Origin: Rhodeus uyekii
Taxonomy: Eukaryota > Chordata > Actinopteri > Cypriniformes > Acheilognathidae
Direction of reading: 5' to 3'
NCBI GenBank assembly: GCA_037043235.1
Contig: JAWRVZ010000040.1
Span: forward strand, 1,800,501-1,864,500
DNA: 64,000 nt
Shown here: positions 1 to 12,849 of the stretch, piece after piece
Numbering within the stretch: position 1 is the first letter of the stretch
Layout: each line of letters opens with the position of its first letter
The notes under the pieces: generated by a model
What the model was told of the DNA's origin: nothing
The model's database searches: none
What the model saw: the letters and a program-made list of their open reading frames with translations, nothing else
Position numbers and translations under genes: made by a program

Positions 1-209
1 AGATGCTCCTTTTACGATGCAAGGTGATAAAACGGGCGATGGTGATAAAACAACTTGCCAAATCCATGCCAGCAAAAAGCCAATGAGGGTGACTGTTTTG
101 GTCAGTCGTTCTGTTACCACGAAGTGTGTATTTATTTAAAAGACGAAAACAAAAACACTTTAAATGTATAACAGAAATGGCACATATTAATGCAAACCTG
201 GAAGACACT

Positions 210-436
210 TGTGACAACACGGAGAACCACGGAGATGGCATCCACACAAGACATAACGCTAACAATTGACCACGACAAGGGAATTACACAAGGGTTAAAT
301 ACACAAGGTTATGACAAACACCTGGGAGACTAACGACGTAATGATGACAGGACAGGTGCAGGAAGGGCACCTGGGAGAGACACAGATGGGACCCCTTAAG
401 TGAAACAGAAGACAACAACATGACCAGACCGTGACA
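210..436 (-). mobile_element. LTR-like repeat (possible degenerate solo LTR)
   Basis: The segment begins TGTGACAAC and ends CCGTGACA, so it has the TG...CA ends of an LTR. Its base composition (rich in gacaag/cacctggga, more GC than its surroundings) resembles the better-preserved solo LTR-like repeats at 16842-17131 and 34327-34642. The likely reading direction is minus. No clean 5-bp target duplication is seen; the flanks share only GACA. No ORF of interest. Confidence 0.4.
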
Positions 437-3239
437 GACAAACTCTTTTTTTTTCACACCACTGTAGTTCAATAATCAAATAATTATGTAAATGCAGTTT
501 ATTCATATGTTCTGTGATTTAATTTTTCAAAAGAATGAGGAAATAAAAATAGGTTGAATCCAAGGAGCTCTAAAATAATTCTAGAATCTTTATCTGAAGC
601 AAGAGGCGGCATCCACAACTGACTCTCTGAAATTTGTATTGTTACTGTCAAATATTTGCCTATTAGCAGAAACTCTCATTAGGCCTATAAAAGCGTATTA
701 ATGCTTTTCTTTTAATTTTTTTCACTCTGGAAAATATCTGAATTTTTATTTATTTTTTTGCCAAGTACAAACTGAAATCAATTTAATTTTTAATTAGTGT
801 ATTTGATAATCTTCACCCATTCACTCGCCATTTTATAGCCTTCACTTCTAAGTGGGAAATCTACCTAGGGCAGTAACCTGCCTAGCTTAGGGGCCCCCTC
901 TTGGCGCTGATGCTGCATAAGATGTAACATGCTGACTGGAATGCTAAAGGCAGTTCCCTAAATATTAGAACATAGCTAATTAATACAAATAGACAATAAG
1001 TAGTCCACCTATAATGTTTGAAATTCAGCGCATTAAATATTCCCTTCTAAGTTAACATTTTGGTCTAGAAGGAGAAGCAAAGTAAGAGAAGTGTATGGAT
1101 GAATTGGACAGAATCATTGTACAAACATCACATACTGATTTTAGCTAAATGGCGAGGCAAGCAGCTACTAGTCTCATCCACTTCACAGGATAAGCTCCTT
1201 TTCATATGAATTGAAGTAATGATTAACATTTTTCCCCCCCTAAAAGTGGTGGAGAGACGAGAGAAAAGCGTGCTCACTTTTAAGGAGACACTTGAAAGAC
1301 AGAGGGAGGGAAAAGTTTTAAAGGGTGTCAGTGGATAAGAACTAGAGGAATTAACCCTAAAGAGAGTTTAAGAGGGAGACAGCCGCCAAGATGAAGACAG
1401 TTCTGAGGAACATCAAAAGCATGAGTATCGTTGCTAAAGCGATAATCAAACAGTTGACACTTGATAAGTGACTTCATTGTCTTTTGATACATAAGATAAT
1501 ACAAGAACATCAGAACATTTTGTCAACAATCAAATCTAAACTACATTAAAACTAGAAAGGATTTGCTTGTGAAATTAAGACTTTTCTTCAGTGAATATAT
1601 CTTAATTAGCAAATCATAAAGCTTTGACACATTTTTAAGCAAATATGTATAAAAGACAATTTCAATAAAATAATTATAATATTGGTGACGTTATTTCTGA
1701 AGGTTTTAATTTGCAACTTTATTTCTCTAATTGTGACTTTATATCTCAAAATTTAACTTTTTATATCACAATGTGTCTATTTATTTTTAAATGTCATATC
1801 CTCAATTACCTGTTAAGTTTTAAATGTTTTGAATTAAAAGTATTAGTATTATTAATGAATAATTACAATTCATTTAGACAGTTTGAATATATACATATTT
1901 ATAGTGCAAAACAGGACAAAACTTATTCAACCTTTTCCTTTTTTTTCTTGCTATACATATATGGGTATAAACTTATAAAACACATAAAAAACAACCACTG
2001 CTGATGGTCTGGGAACCCAAGAATCAAAATGTTTTCCTCAGTCTCCATTGGCCAAAGTGCAAGACTATGACAGCAAAAGAGAATCATTTCCCATCCTCCT
2101 CGAATGGACTCCAATCAATGGGAACAGAGCACTTCAGTAGTCCCTGCCATTCTTTCTCATATAATTATACCCCTTTGGATTCACAGAGTACCAGGTAGCC
2201 CAGTGATATTTGCGGTAATTAGCCCAGAATGTAACCTGTCTACATGCAAACAATCCAAGGCCACCACTCTTCTTCCTGCCAACTCCCTCTTCTGTTCAAC
2301 ACAACAACACACACCTTGCCTTAGCTGCTAGAGAACATTAACTTTCTTCCTTCTCGTTTCCCTTTCTCGCTCTCTCTGCCTCTCCTTCGGCTACTCATGT
2401 CAAATCTAGGTCTCTCCAAATAAAATCTTAATAATTAACTGGCAAAATTTAACATGATTGCTTGTGACACACCTACTCTGGTAATTATTGCTTTGAGGCC
2501 ATTTGCTAATGAAATTAATGCATTCGTTGCCCTAACAAATTAGCATAACTCATGCAAATGGCCCACATTTTAGACAGACTTGCTAAGATGGAAAAAGACA
2601 AGGGGAAAAAATATAAGAAAAAGCAGAGTCAACAAAATGCAGTGCAATTAAATTGCACATGCATGGAATGAAGAAATTACATTAGCAGAATTGCAAGCGG
2701 TTATTTTTTCTGTAGCCATAATGGCTAAAAGCTCTTCATTTTAAGCACAGTAATGCAATGCTTTAAGATAGCGGGTTATGAGCATATGATTATCATTATC
2801 ATCATTACAGTCATTGCTGATCTACATGCGCATCTTTCCGAGAGCAAATATTAAATGACCGCCATAATACAGACATTAAAAGCTTATTAGACTGATGCAT
2901 TAAGTGATCTGAGAGCAGGCACCGCTGAAACTCCATCAGTGAGTGAGAAGGAAGCTGTCTCCTCCGCACAGACACGGTCGCGCTGTCTGTCACAGAGCTA
3001 CTGTATGTCAGCCCACCATAATTTTTAACATACTGACTGGCGTTATTAATATTTGATGACGTTACCTCGAACTGGAAACAAAATGAGGGATGTACTTTTG
3101 AGTGGTTTTGGTTTGTGGGCCCTATTTTTCCTGCATTGTAGCAAGCTGATGTCCACAAAAGTATAGTACAACAATGAATTTTCATGTGGGGTCCGACCTG
3201 TCCTAATGTGGAAAAAATTCAAGTTGCCTTTTATAGTGC
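437..3239. other. AT-rich stretch without genes; possible conserved non-coding blocks
   Basis: No supportable gene or recognised transposon is seen here. Two blocks differ from the AT-rich background. Around 2450-2580 the sequence has several homeodomain-type TAAT cores and an octamer-like ATGCAAAT. Around 2770-3000 it is of balanced composition and low repetitiveness. Both have the texture of vertebrate conserved non-coding elements, but conservation cannot be tested from one sequence. The 124-codon minus ORF at 2811-3185 overlaps the second block and shows no recognisable protein family. Confidence 0.4.
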
Positions 3240-3500
3240 TTGACAAAATACAGATTGTTTCAAAGCAGCTTTACATTGATAACAGGCAAATTATCATCCA
3301 GCTCAGTTCAGTTTTCATACAACAGCATTGTAACAGTCAGATCAATAATATTGCTGAATATTAAAGTGTCTCCAACTAAACAAGCCAGAAGTGACAGTGG
3401 CAAGGAACCCAAACTCCATCAGGTGACAGAATGGAGAAAAAAAACCTTAGGAGAAACCAAACTGAGATAGGGCAGCAGTTCTCCTCTGGCTGACAAATGA
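3240..3500 (-). mobile_element. LINE (L2/CR1-like) 3' end fragment
   Basis: The left part contains tttcaaagcagctttaca, the reverse complement of the tgtaaagctgctttgaaa motif found near the 3' ends of the LINE pieces at 44680-44905 and 52260-54970. The body (cagctcagttcagttttcat, then aaccttaggagaaacca) matches a repeat I recall as common in cyprinid genomes. It is therefore read as a 5'-truncated minus-strand LINE tail. No coding part remains. Confidence 0.6.
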
Positions 3501-3559
3501 ACATGGTGTGATGGTGTGAAAAAAGCATTAATAAACATATCTTTATACCCATTATCAAG

Positions 3560-3700
3560 TTGTTCCAAGTTCATATAATTTTGTTTATTTCAATGGAACA
3601 CAAAATAAGTGTTTTTGTCTACATTATGAAAGTCAATGGGACCCAGAATATTTATGCAACAGAATGGGGATAAAGTTAGCATACAATGAAATGTACCCAT
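3560..3700. repeat. Degenerate Angel-type MITE core
   Basis: The phrases ggaacacaaaataag and tgaaagtcaatgggacc are internal sequences typical of cyprinid Angel-like MITEs. The terminal TTAA/GGGATAGTTCACCC parts are not recognisable here, so only the interior of an old copy is claimed. Confidence 0.4.
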
Positions 3701-4935
3701 ATGACCAAGTCAAATATTTATCAACAGAAACATAAAAAAGACACACACATAAAATCATGATGTTTGATCATATGACATGCAAGAACCAAAGAAGATTTAC
3801 ATTTTATGTTTTATGCAATATCTGATGTAGTCTTTGTATACGTGCATTTATGAATCTTTTTATTAGATTTTAAAGTTAATAAAGGATTCAATTTGTATCT
3901 GTTTATCATAATCATATTTTTTTAAGATGGAAAAAAACAGCTAAACATTCTTCAAAAGAAATTATGTTGTGTTCGCACAAAAACGAACATCAAATGAGTT
4001 TGGGAAAACATAAGGGAGAATAAATTATGACAATTTTAATTTGGGGCTGATCTATTCCCTAAGTGAAAATCTAAAATTGCAGATTTCTGTGAGGTGCAAA
4101 CCTATAGAATGTTTTGCAGTTTTCCTTTTACAGTTTTTACACCATAAAACAACTGCAATTGTGTCATGAGTACACAGAGCGATATATTCATAAGAGTATG
4201 TTGGTAAGGTGTGTTGCATGGCAGGTGAGGAATGGTAGGGATAAGTTGCAGCTTAACAGGATTTTAAATGGGCTGGCATGGATTGGCAAGCTGGAACTGT
4301 GCTCACTCAAGAGAGACAGAAGCGCTGCTACACTTCCCTCTAAATTGTTTTGCTCAGCGTCCTCAGCTTCCCTCGGTTGCCCCGAGGCTCACTGTGGTAA
4401 CAAAAGCTGAAAATGACTCCCATTTAAGCGGTATTGGGTTGCATTACCATGGTCAGGTGGGAGAGTCTGGAAGCCATTATGTAGGTTTGCAGAGGCCACT
4501 TGGTGCTGCAAGGCGCAAAACTAGACAAAAATAAGAAAAGGCCATGGAGAGAGCTTGAGCCTCTATGATCACTCAGGCTACATATACTGGCCAGGAATCT
4601 GCATTTATATCTGTTCTGGGAAATGGGATAAAATATTTGGATGGATCATGTTGTCCTATTGGGTCCGACATGAAAAGCACGAAAAAGTAACGTTTTAATA
4701 CACTCATCCTTTAATGCTGCAGAATCACAAACCGATAAAGAGGTTTAACAGTACAATCTTGATAATCAGATGATGCCCTCAATACTAAAACATGGCAGCT
4801 AATATATCCTGCCAGGGAAAATGGGTTTTATCAGTTTTAATATTTGTTATACTACAAAACCTGCCATTATTCATTATCCACACTATCCACTTTGAAATTA
4901 TCAAAGATATTATTAACAAAAATGTAAATATAGAA
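3701..4935. other. AT-rich stretch, nothing recognised
   Basis: No gene, terminal repeats or microsatellite could be supported. The overlapping 98- and 88-codon plus ORFs at 4114-4534 have no recognisable domain. The 4250-4540 block is more GC-balanced than its flanks. Confidence 0.4.
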
Positions 4936-5921
4936 AGGTGTTTGCTGTGTATTCATACAAACACTATTTCAACTTTACAAATGGCCGTGCAGAGAATAAA
5001 CAGTCTGATTTGTCTTTTCTTGTGTGGAACAATATATTGTGTGGGAAATTGATTGAAGGCTAGTATTTGAAACCATGGTCTTGATATCAAATCCTCTCCT
5101 TTTTGAGTGCTTTTAGGTTGGTGTAGTGCCATTTTCCACATCTAAGCAACCCACTATCAAGGCTAACTAGCAATGTTGGCTAAATGGTTGTTTTATTTTA
5201 TTATTATTTTCTTTAATTTCCCCTTTATGACATTATTTCCCCACAATTATGACATTATCCCTCCCTCGCTCCCCAAAATCAAACGTTCTCTAAACATAAT
5301 ACTTTTATTAACTAAAATGTATACTAAACAGAAGAAAATGCAAATTATAAACATAACTTTATTTTTTATTTAACACTGTTACTTTGCCCTGGCAGAATGA
5401 AGGGTTAATTACATTTAAATCACCCCCATTTAAAAACATAACTTTTATGAAGTTGCCTATTTTGTTTTAATCATCATCAGGTATTTCTTAAATTATTTGG
5501 AGAACTTTAAATACTTCCTCTTACTTATACAGCAGGTCCTATTCATAGCAGAAATTTGCAAATGTAAATAATCATAAGGTTATCTAACTGTTTTTCTTAT
5601 AGCTCAATACAAGTCTATAAGAAAAAGAGATTGCAGATGGAGGAATATGAAACACGCCTGAAAGGGGGAAAGAGCTGGTGTTGACAGTTAGCCTTCATAG
5701 TGGGTTGTTTAGATGTGGAAAAAGCACTAAAAACAGCCTAAAAAGCATGTAAAAAGGAGAGAATTTGATATCAAGAGCATGGTTTCAAATACTAGGCTTT
5801 CATCAGTTTTCCACACAAGATATTGATCCAAACAAGAAAAGACAAATCAGACTGTTTATTCTCCGCACGGCCGTATGTAAAGTTGAGATATAGCGTTTGT
5901 GTGAATACACAGCAAACACCT
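4936..5921. mobile_element. Foldback / long-TIR non-autonomous DNA element
   Basis: Two arms of about 235 bp form an imperfect long inverted repeat. The left arm is 4936-5168 and begins AGGTGTTTGCTGTG. The right arm is 5686-5921 and ends CAGCAAACACCT. Both arms contain matching stretches such as gaataaacagtctgattt and agtatttgaaaccatg in opposite orientation. The 517-bp spacer is AT-rich and has no recognisable gene. Similarity stops abruptly at the outer ends, which defines the element boundary. No obvious target duplication is present, so the superfamily is not assigned. Confidence 0.75.
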
Positions 5922-6245
5922 AAACGGAGGAGAACGGTTGAAGCGCACGTCTAAACGGAGAACTGACCCTCTGTGTGATGCTACATCAACATCCACCATT
6001 TCACACAAATGAGCTCCCACCGTGCCGGGCAAGATGGCCACGCAGAATTAGCATTGGGAACACATCGGGGGGAAAGCGTGCTAAATTTGAACTCACAGAC
6101 TGAATATGGATTTGGATATTATGTTGTCCATCTCCCATGCCAAATATTATGACCGTTTATTTTTCCCTCAGTGGGTGCCTTGGCATATTATTAATGTAAT
6201 AAAAACAGGCTTTTATATTCATCGACCAAACCAATGACATGGAGA

Positions 6246-6287
<42 letters not shown>

Positions 6288-7399
6288 TAGATGATTGCTC
6301 ATTAGTAGTATTTGTGTTCTGGATCCTTTGGGCTTCTATCTGTTCCAGGAGCTGATGTTCTTATAATGAGTTAAATACAATCTGCTGCAAGAGGGCATCA
6401 ACCTATTACACATGCACACACACTTACACAATCAAAGACATAGACATACACGAAAGGTTTGAGAGTTTATAGTGTAGAGTTTGTTCTCCATCAGAACTGC
6501 TTCTCAGTAATGAGGTATGAAATCAGGCACTGAGAAGGAACAGTGCAGCTGCTGTCCCTTCACTATCAATATCACAATACTAGATAAACAAATAGCAAGC
6601 AAATCTGCATTTTAGGCCTACCATAACAGTGAGTACTATGGGGCGTGATAAAGACCACCATAACCAAGGGTTAGCAGCAAGAATGATTTCAAATTCCTTC
6701 ATTTTAAACATGGTGCGCACTTACAGTTGAATATGGTAGAGAAACAGACTGCATGCAGTATTGATAACGAAAGCGAATAATACAACTATTAAAGTGGTTT
6801 TAGATTTCATTCATTTAAATACAGCTAGAACATAAATATTGGATGAAAAACTGCCAACTAACTGACATAAAATGAATTCTAAAATTGTTAAAACTTAAAC
6901 AGAAATAAATATAAATCAATGCTAAAAAAATCTAAATAAAAATATTAATAAATATTAAAATAGTGTTTAAATAATACCAAAAACACACTTACCTCAGCAT
7001 TGCAAATGCCACACCTCAGTCTCTCCTCGCGCCCCAGACCCTACACAAAAATGTTTACCGTATTACATTACAATTAGTACTTTACATTACATTGCAATAC
7101 TCACTTACATTTAATCATTAAATAGATATTTTCATCCAAAGCTGATTGCCTGTATTTTACCATAATTTATTTTAAATGTATGCTTGCTGCATGTATTTCA
7201 TTGGTTTCACACTGTAACACAATGACAATAAAGCACATAGCTAAATATATAAATGCCACTCTATAAAGTTTAAGAAAGAATAAAATACGAGTTTGTGCTG
7301 AGACACTGTTTCAACCTTATCAAATGCTTAAAACATACTTATGTTCATGTAAACTGATGTAGTTGGGTCCATTCAGTCACATCAAATACTTTTTCTGAC
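5922..7399. other. Unassigned stretch with a GA microsatellite
   Basis: Contains an (AG)n tract at 6241-6285 and otherwise AT-rich sequence. A short piece near 7200-7235 (acaatgacaataaagca) resembles a LINE 3' tail but is too short to call. No gene is seen. Confidence 0.4.
6241..6285. repeat. (GA)n microsatellite
   Basis: About 20 uninterrupted GA units with minor impurities at the 5' side. Confidence 0.95.
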
Positions 7400-7403
7400 T
7401 TAA

Positions 7404-7637
7404 AGGGATGGTTCACCCAAAAATGAAAATGTTGTCAATTTACTCATCTTCATGTCATTCCAAACCTGTAGAACCTTCTTTTCATTGCAGAACACAGAAG
7501 ATGTTTTGAAGACGTTTTGGTTATCATTGAATTCCATTGTATGGACAAAAAAAGGGCAAAAATACATTTAACATTGATTATTATTATTTTTTATGTGAAA
7601 TGATGACAGAATGTAAGTTTCTGGGACTTCTATCCCT
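7404..7637. mobile_element. Angel-type MITE
   Basis: Starts AAAGGGATGGTTCACCC after a TTAA and ends in tatcccttt before a second TTAA, giving short terminal inverted repeats and TTAA flanks. The internal sequence (catgtcattccaaacctgtag, then gaacacagaagat) is typical of the Angel family of small non-autonomous elements known from zebrafish. It has no coding capacity. Confidence 0.85.
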
Positions 7638-7641
7638 TTAA

Positions 7642-8242
7642 ATATTTATGAATAAAAATTGTATTTGAATACATCCCAGGATTTTAATATTACAAAAGAA
7701 AACATTTTTTACTTTGCCCGAACAGATTTAGTAATCCTTTGCTGCCAGTTAAGCATGTTTATTTAAAAAAGATGCACACTAATGGAACAACAGATGTTCT
7801 CTACGGTGAACGGCCACTTTTCATAATCAACATGTTATGTATCATGCATCTGATATAGCTCAGCTATTCCATATATGATAATTAAGAGTGCTTGGTTGAT
7901 AAAATGGGGTACAACTAGAATTAATTATCTAAATAATTAAGGAGCCCATCATACAAATATTACACATTAGCAATTAGCCTATTTTATCCCAATGGATGTT
8001 GGTCTCCGTAATGGAAAGACTTAGAGTGGGGGAACACAGTTGCTAAATCCAGAGCTTATATGCATGACATGTGGGAGCTCATTTTGATAGATGTTAATGG
8101 CATATAATTATAGAACAGTGCTATTAAGCGATGTGATTTTACAAGAGGGCTGGTGCCCCTGGCGCTATGGCCTGATTGCTAAGAGTGTTTGGCTAATGAA
8201 TGGAAATGCATGTCTGTTTGCAATGATGAGAATTATCAAACC

Positions 8243-8289
<47 letters not shown>

Positions 8290-10850
8290 GGTATCTAAAC
8301 TCAACCACTTAAAATTACTTTCACACACACAGAACCCACTTAACTGAACTCATATGTCACACACACGCACAATGAAACAGGCAAGTCCTTAAATAGAAAT
8401 GTTACACATCAAACTTATTGAATTAGACAATAAATCAGACAAATATCTGCAACATTCATTTATGTAACAAATTTCCTAATAATGACTCTGAAACATATTG
8501 CTCCATTTATCTCAAAATAATTGTATGTTTTAGGAAAATAATAGTATATTTAGTCATTAATTTTCATTTTTAAATGTTCCACTTGTACATTGCGTGAACC
8601 ATATAATGCCTACTGTATAATTTTTTGATACGCAAATTAATAAGGCCTCTCAATTATCAACATGATCAAAACTTTCCTGAGAAACTTAATGTAAACAATC
8701 TACTATATGTCTTTTACCTTTTTAGCAAGTTAAAGACTTTATAATATTATTCTATAAATGTTGTGGTGTCTATTTACTGCGGAATCTTAACAAGCTTTAA
8801 TAAAGTAACCGTAAGAAAATATTTTATATTGTTATTAATATTTCAAGATTAGCACTTACTGTAAGTCAAGTTTACTTGATTATCCATACTTTGTTTATGT
8901 GTATTTAAAATTGGATAAATTAGGCTTTTGATAAATATTTATTTGTGCATCTCTCAATCATTATTACATTGCATTGCATTATTCAGTATTTTTAAACTAC
9001 AGAGCTTTTATCATAAAACTAAGCATTTTAAAATATTATTAATATAGAATTAACATATTATTGGGAGATACAGAATGACAACTGATTTATATGCATTTTA
9101 TGTAAGTGGTCTGCAATACTGTTAAAAATATCTCATTGCTTTACACTACAAGCTATCAGAATTTCATCTTACTTTTTGGCCATATAACTAACAACATCTG
9201 CATAAAAAAATTTTTTTTTTAATTCTTGAGTATATCTATTCTCCCAAAATAATACTATATAGGCCATAAAAGCCTGATGTATGAAATATGATATTTGAAA
9301 AATGAATATTATTTGCAGGGTTGATTCAAATATAACAGCTTTTTCCACTAAAAAAAGTATTACTTTTTTTTTTCTTAAAGCCATATTTCAACCTGCACTA
9401 TATGTGAAGAGTCTAAATGCAGCTAGTTGTTAGTATTTTAAAGACTCTCTGCACACCATAATAATATCTGCTTTCTCTTGTCATTTGCTCCACAACTCTG
9501 AGGGTTATTTCATATGGATTAGATTACATATTTGGAAAGCGTATTATTTTTTTTTTCACGTAAAATCATTTCCATTAACTGCAATAGACTGAAACCAGAT
9601 GGCAGACTTTCATAAAAAAAATGTAAAACATATTTATGTGGGTATATGGAGCGAGTAATTGTGGTGGTTTTGGCATGAGCTCTGTGCAGAGCAGTAATAG
9701 ATGACATTGTCCTTGATCTGTGGTATCTCAATGGCCACTTTCTTTCTCTCTCTTTCTCGTGGGGTAAGTACTGCGAGTAACGACGGGTCGTGTTCTGGTG
9801 TGGGGCAGGTCTGACGCGGTCGTTCCGATTCCTCTTACGCCCTTGCACGCCACTGAGGGCCTCATCCTACCAGGAATGCCCTCTACCTAATGAGGGTCAA
9901 AGGTCAGTGAGTGGTGTGCCTTAAGGGGGCAGGATCTCCCAGGCACACTCAGTCACTGACTCTGCCTCTATATTTAAATCAAGCCTCGGGCTCCCGGCTT
10001 CCACTCTCAAAGGCCATTCTCTTAACTAGTTCCTGCTCGCTAATTAGTTTTTTGTGCCATGTTATTTGTCTCTCTGAGCTTGAACAGAGGAAGACGGCAG
10101 TGTTACAGATTGCTGGCCTGAAAAGCCTCTTCTCTGCCTTGTCATGGACAATAAGTGCAGCTGCATTGGTATGAGCCAGACCGTATTTGAAGTATATATT
10201 AGCCAGGAAGAGAAAATGAATTATGTGCATTTTGTTTTCTTCGGCTGGTTTTTGGTCATTCCAGTTGTACTATAACTGCTCTTCCTGAAATTAGATAAGG
10301 ACCTGGAATTTGCCTTTGTTCTCTTCTCTCTCTTTTTTTTTTACCTAAGCTTCTTTTAAGAGTAGTATCGTTCCTAGCCGCCGAGCGTAAAGCAATCACG
10401 AGTCAAACGGTTATTGGATTACATTTTCTGGCTTCATAAAATGTGGTTAAGAGGCACTTTAGGCGTATATGCCTGACCTTCTTTCAGGGAGATGGCAATC
10501 AGACAAGAAGTGACAGGTCGATCACTGATTTCAGCTCCACTGTCAGAAGCACACCGTCTCGCCACGTCTCCTCTTTCCTTTCCTTCTCTCCTCTCCTTTC
10601 ATTTATAAGAAGCGTGAGTCATTGTGTGTGTGTGTGTGTGTGTTTTAAGAAAAAGGTCTATTGTCCCACCAATCTTGGTCAGAAAAAAAGGTCTGAGCAC
10701 CAGGGTAATTGCTATCTTTAAAAGAGTACAAATATCATCAAACAAGAATACAGTATTTATCATCAAATAATTGTTTATTTTCATTCATTTGTCTGCCAAT
10801 TATATAAAAGCAAAAACATTGTCTATAGAATGGGGTCCATAAGTCTAAGA
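7642..10850. other. Mostly unique AT-rich DNA with candidate non-coding elements
   Basis: No gene is supported. A (GA)n tract lies at 8245-8286 and a (TG)n tract at 10623-10643. The stretches 7850-8240, 9640-9760 and 9930-10200 have low repetitiveness and many TAAT/ATTA and CAAT-like cores, giving a conserved-element texture. The minus ORF at 9519-9848 (109 codons) overlaps one of these and has no recognisable domain. Confidence 0.4.
8245..8286. repeat. (GA)n microsatellite
   Basis: About 21 GA units, uninterrupted, flanked by unique sequence. Confidence 0.95.
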
Positions 10851-10924
10851 CCACATTTAAAATCTGAGATTCAAAATCGAATTTAAGCATTACAATAAAT
10901 AGATTCAATAAATTTCAAACTCGC

Positions 10925-11334
10925 GCTGCGTCGAAAAACGCAATAGGGGTGCACTGCGTGAATATGTCGTGAAGCATATGAAAACTGAACCAACAGTGTG
11001 AATGCATGTCAGGGACAGATGACGTCATGAACCAGGAAGCTATAAAGGCATGCCGGGTGCGGCAGCTTACTTGTCTTCAGTAAGCACTGTGAAACGAGTG
11101 AGAGTGTGTTTGCTGCAGGTGTGCGTGTTGAATAATTACGAAACTTGTTTAAAAAGAACAGTAATTCCCACACTATATATACTTAAAAATGGCAAGCGAA
11201 CAACAGTTTATACTGAGTGTCACACACAGTCTTTGCGTTGTCTGCTTGGGAGAGTAGCATGCATGATCAGCATCCGAGTGTGCTGACAGTGTTCACTCTG
11301 CGTACTGCGTTCTGATTGCATTTTTCGACGCAGC
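10925..11334 (+). mobile_element. DIRS-like retrotransposon remnant (both termini plus start of gag)
   Basis: The outer 20 bp, GCTGCGTCGAAAAACGCAAT at 10925-10944 and its reverse complement at 11315-11334, match at 19 of 20 positions, giving inverted termini. Between them lie a promoter-like leader and an ATG at 11189 that opens a short gag-like reading. Its tail (CVVCLGE, then a stop) resembles the CxxC...HA region at the start of fish DIRS gag proteins seen in better form at 27032 and 46600. RT, RNase H and recombinase are absent, so almost the whole interior has been deleted. Confidence 0.7.
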
Positions 11335-11365
11335 GTCTTGTTCCGTCTTCATGGAACAAGGGTTA

Positions 11366-11674
11366 AAGGATTTTGGTATGATATGAAAGGAATAAAATGC
11401 ATTCACCTCATTCTCAAATCATGCTAGATAGTATGATTATCAGCTTTGGCATACATTTGTAGAGTTCATTCAGTCATTGCTGTCATTAAAGCAAAAGACA
11501 GACATCATATATTTATATATAATTTCTGAATTTATACTTTATTTTTCCATTCAGTTGGGCATGAAAATATATGCACTATTTAATTTAAAATGCTTTTTGA
11601 ACATTTTAAATGTGTTGCAAGGGAATTGTAAAGATACAAACAATATACAAATACAGTATATTGTAAATATCGCA

Positions 11675-11741
<67 letters not shown>

Positions 11742-12570
11742 CACATACACATACACAAACTGGCTTCTGTAATTTTATTTGTTGTAACCTGCATGAAATT
11801 TATTTTTTTTATCTACTGTACATATTTCAATAAATTTCATAAAATCTATCACATAAAAAAAATATTTCTCTCATTCACAGAATAGTATGTATTCTTAATC
11901 AACTTCAGTGAAAATGAAGAACTAAAACAAGACACTGACTAAAACTCAGACTTCCAAAGTGGAATAAGTGAGCTGTAAAATAAAAGACAAATCCTAAAGC
12001 AGTCTTTGTCACATTTGAAAAATGTGTCTTTTGATCACTATAATCTCATTGTGGATCACTTTGGAGTCTCTATTTTGGAATACTTTAGGCATGATGGTAG
12101 GACAAATCTGCTGGTTTCAATTTCGTTCTGGAAAACAATAAACTTGGCTTCTGTGTGTTCTGTGTGCGTGTATATGTTTGCTTGTGTATGTGCATATGTC
12201 TCTGAGCATCTTGGTTCAGTGTGCTGTTTTGGAAAAGTGTGTTGGAGTCTGTGGTGGACTCAGAGATCCAGTGTTTATGGAAAGGCTGCTGAATAAACAG
12301 GATTTAGTGGGACTTTCAGTGCACCATGCATGAGAAGACAAAAACAGCATTAACTGTCATTAACTGTTGGAGCAAGTGATCACACTGCTGGCAGATCATA
12401 GTTATAATCTAAACAGTGCAAAACAGAGACAGACAGTCAAAATGAATTTTGCTGTTGAGCTGCTTTGCCAGTGCACTTTCGTGCTGGGAGGCTAATTACA
12501 ACCATTGCTTTGAAATACAGTTAGATTTTTTTGCCTCAGAAACCATAAAGATGCGACCGGAAATTATTGG
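11366..12570. other. AT-rich stretch with a TA microsatellite
   Basis: Holds a (TA)n tract (11678-11737) followed by (CATACA)n to about 11758. The tyrosine/isoleucine repeat ORFs over this tract are microsatellite artefacts. No other feature is recognised. Confidence 0.5.
11678..11758. repeat. (TA)n then (CATACA)n compound microsatellite
   Basis: About 30 TA units pass directly into CATACA/CACATA units. Confidence 0.95.
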
Positions 12571-12574
12571 AGAC

Positions 12575-12646
12575 ACTTATATTCTGACAATTTATTCACC
12601 CTCATATTGTTCCAAACCCATTTGATTTTCTTTTTTGATGTTAGGA
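12575..12646. mobile_element. Angel-type MITE fragment (host of the hAT insertion)
   Basis: The wording ctgacaatttattcaccctc, then ttgttccaaacccatttga, matches the left half of Angel-type MITEs. It stops at the hAT element that begins at 12647, so this fragment appears to have been the insertion target. Confidence 0.5.
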
Positions 12647-12841
12647 GAGGGGTGTCCAATCCTGTTCCTGGAGAACCACTGTCCCGCAAAGTTTAGCTAC
12701 AAACCCAATCAAATAAACTTGATCCAGCTAATCACGGTCTCACTTGGCATACTACAAACTTCCAGGCAGATGTGCTGAGACAAGTTGGAGCTAAACTGTG
12801 CAGGACAGTAGCTCCATAGGAACGACTTTGGACACCACCTG
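12647..12841. mobile_element. hAT-type MITE
   Basis: The left end GAGGGGTGTCCAATCCTG and the right end ACTTTGGACACCACCTG are inverted copies of the hAT-type end CAGGGGTGTCCAA. Internal phrases such as ggagctaaactgtgcaggac occur in inverted form at both sides. The flanking 8-mers tgttagga and cattagga match at 6 of 8 positions, an aged 8-bp target duplication. The element is non-autonomous and has no ORF. Confidence 0.8.
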
Positions 12842-12849
12842 CATTAGGA

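Noticed and set aside
2811..3185. 124-codon minus ORF as a gene
   Set aside because: No recognisable domain, no splice or promoter context, and the sequence reads more like non-coding conserved DNA.
9519..9848. 109-codon minus ORF rich in Arg
   Set aside because: Composition arises from CT-rich plus-strand sequence. No domain and no splice context.
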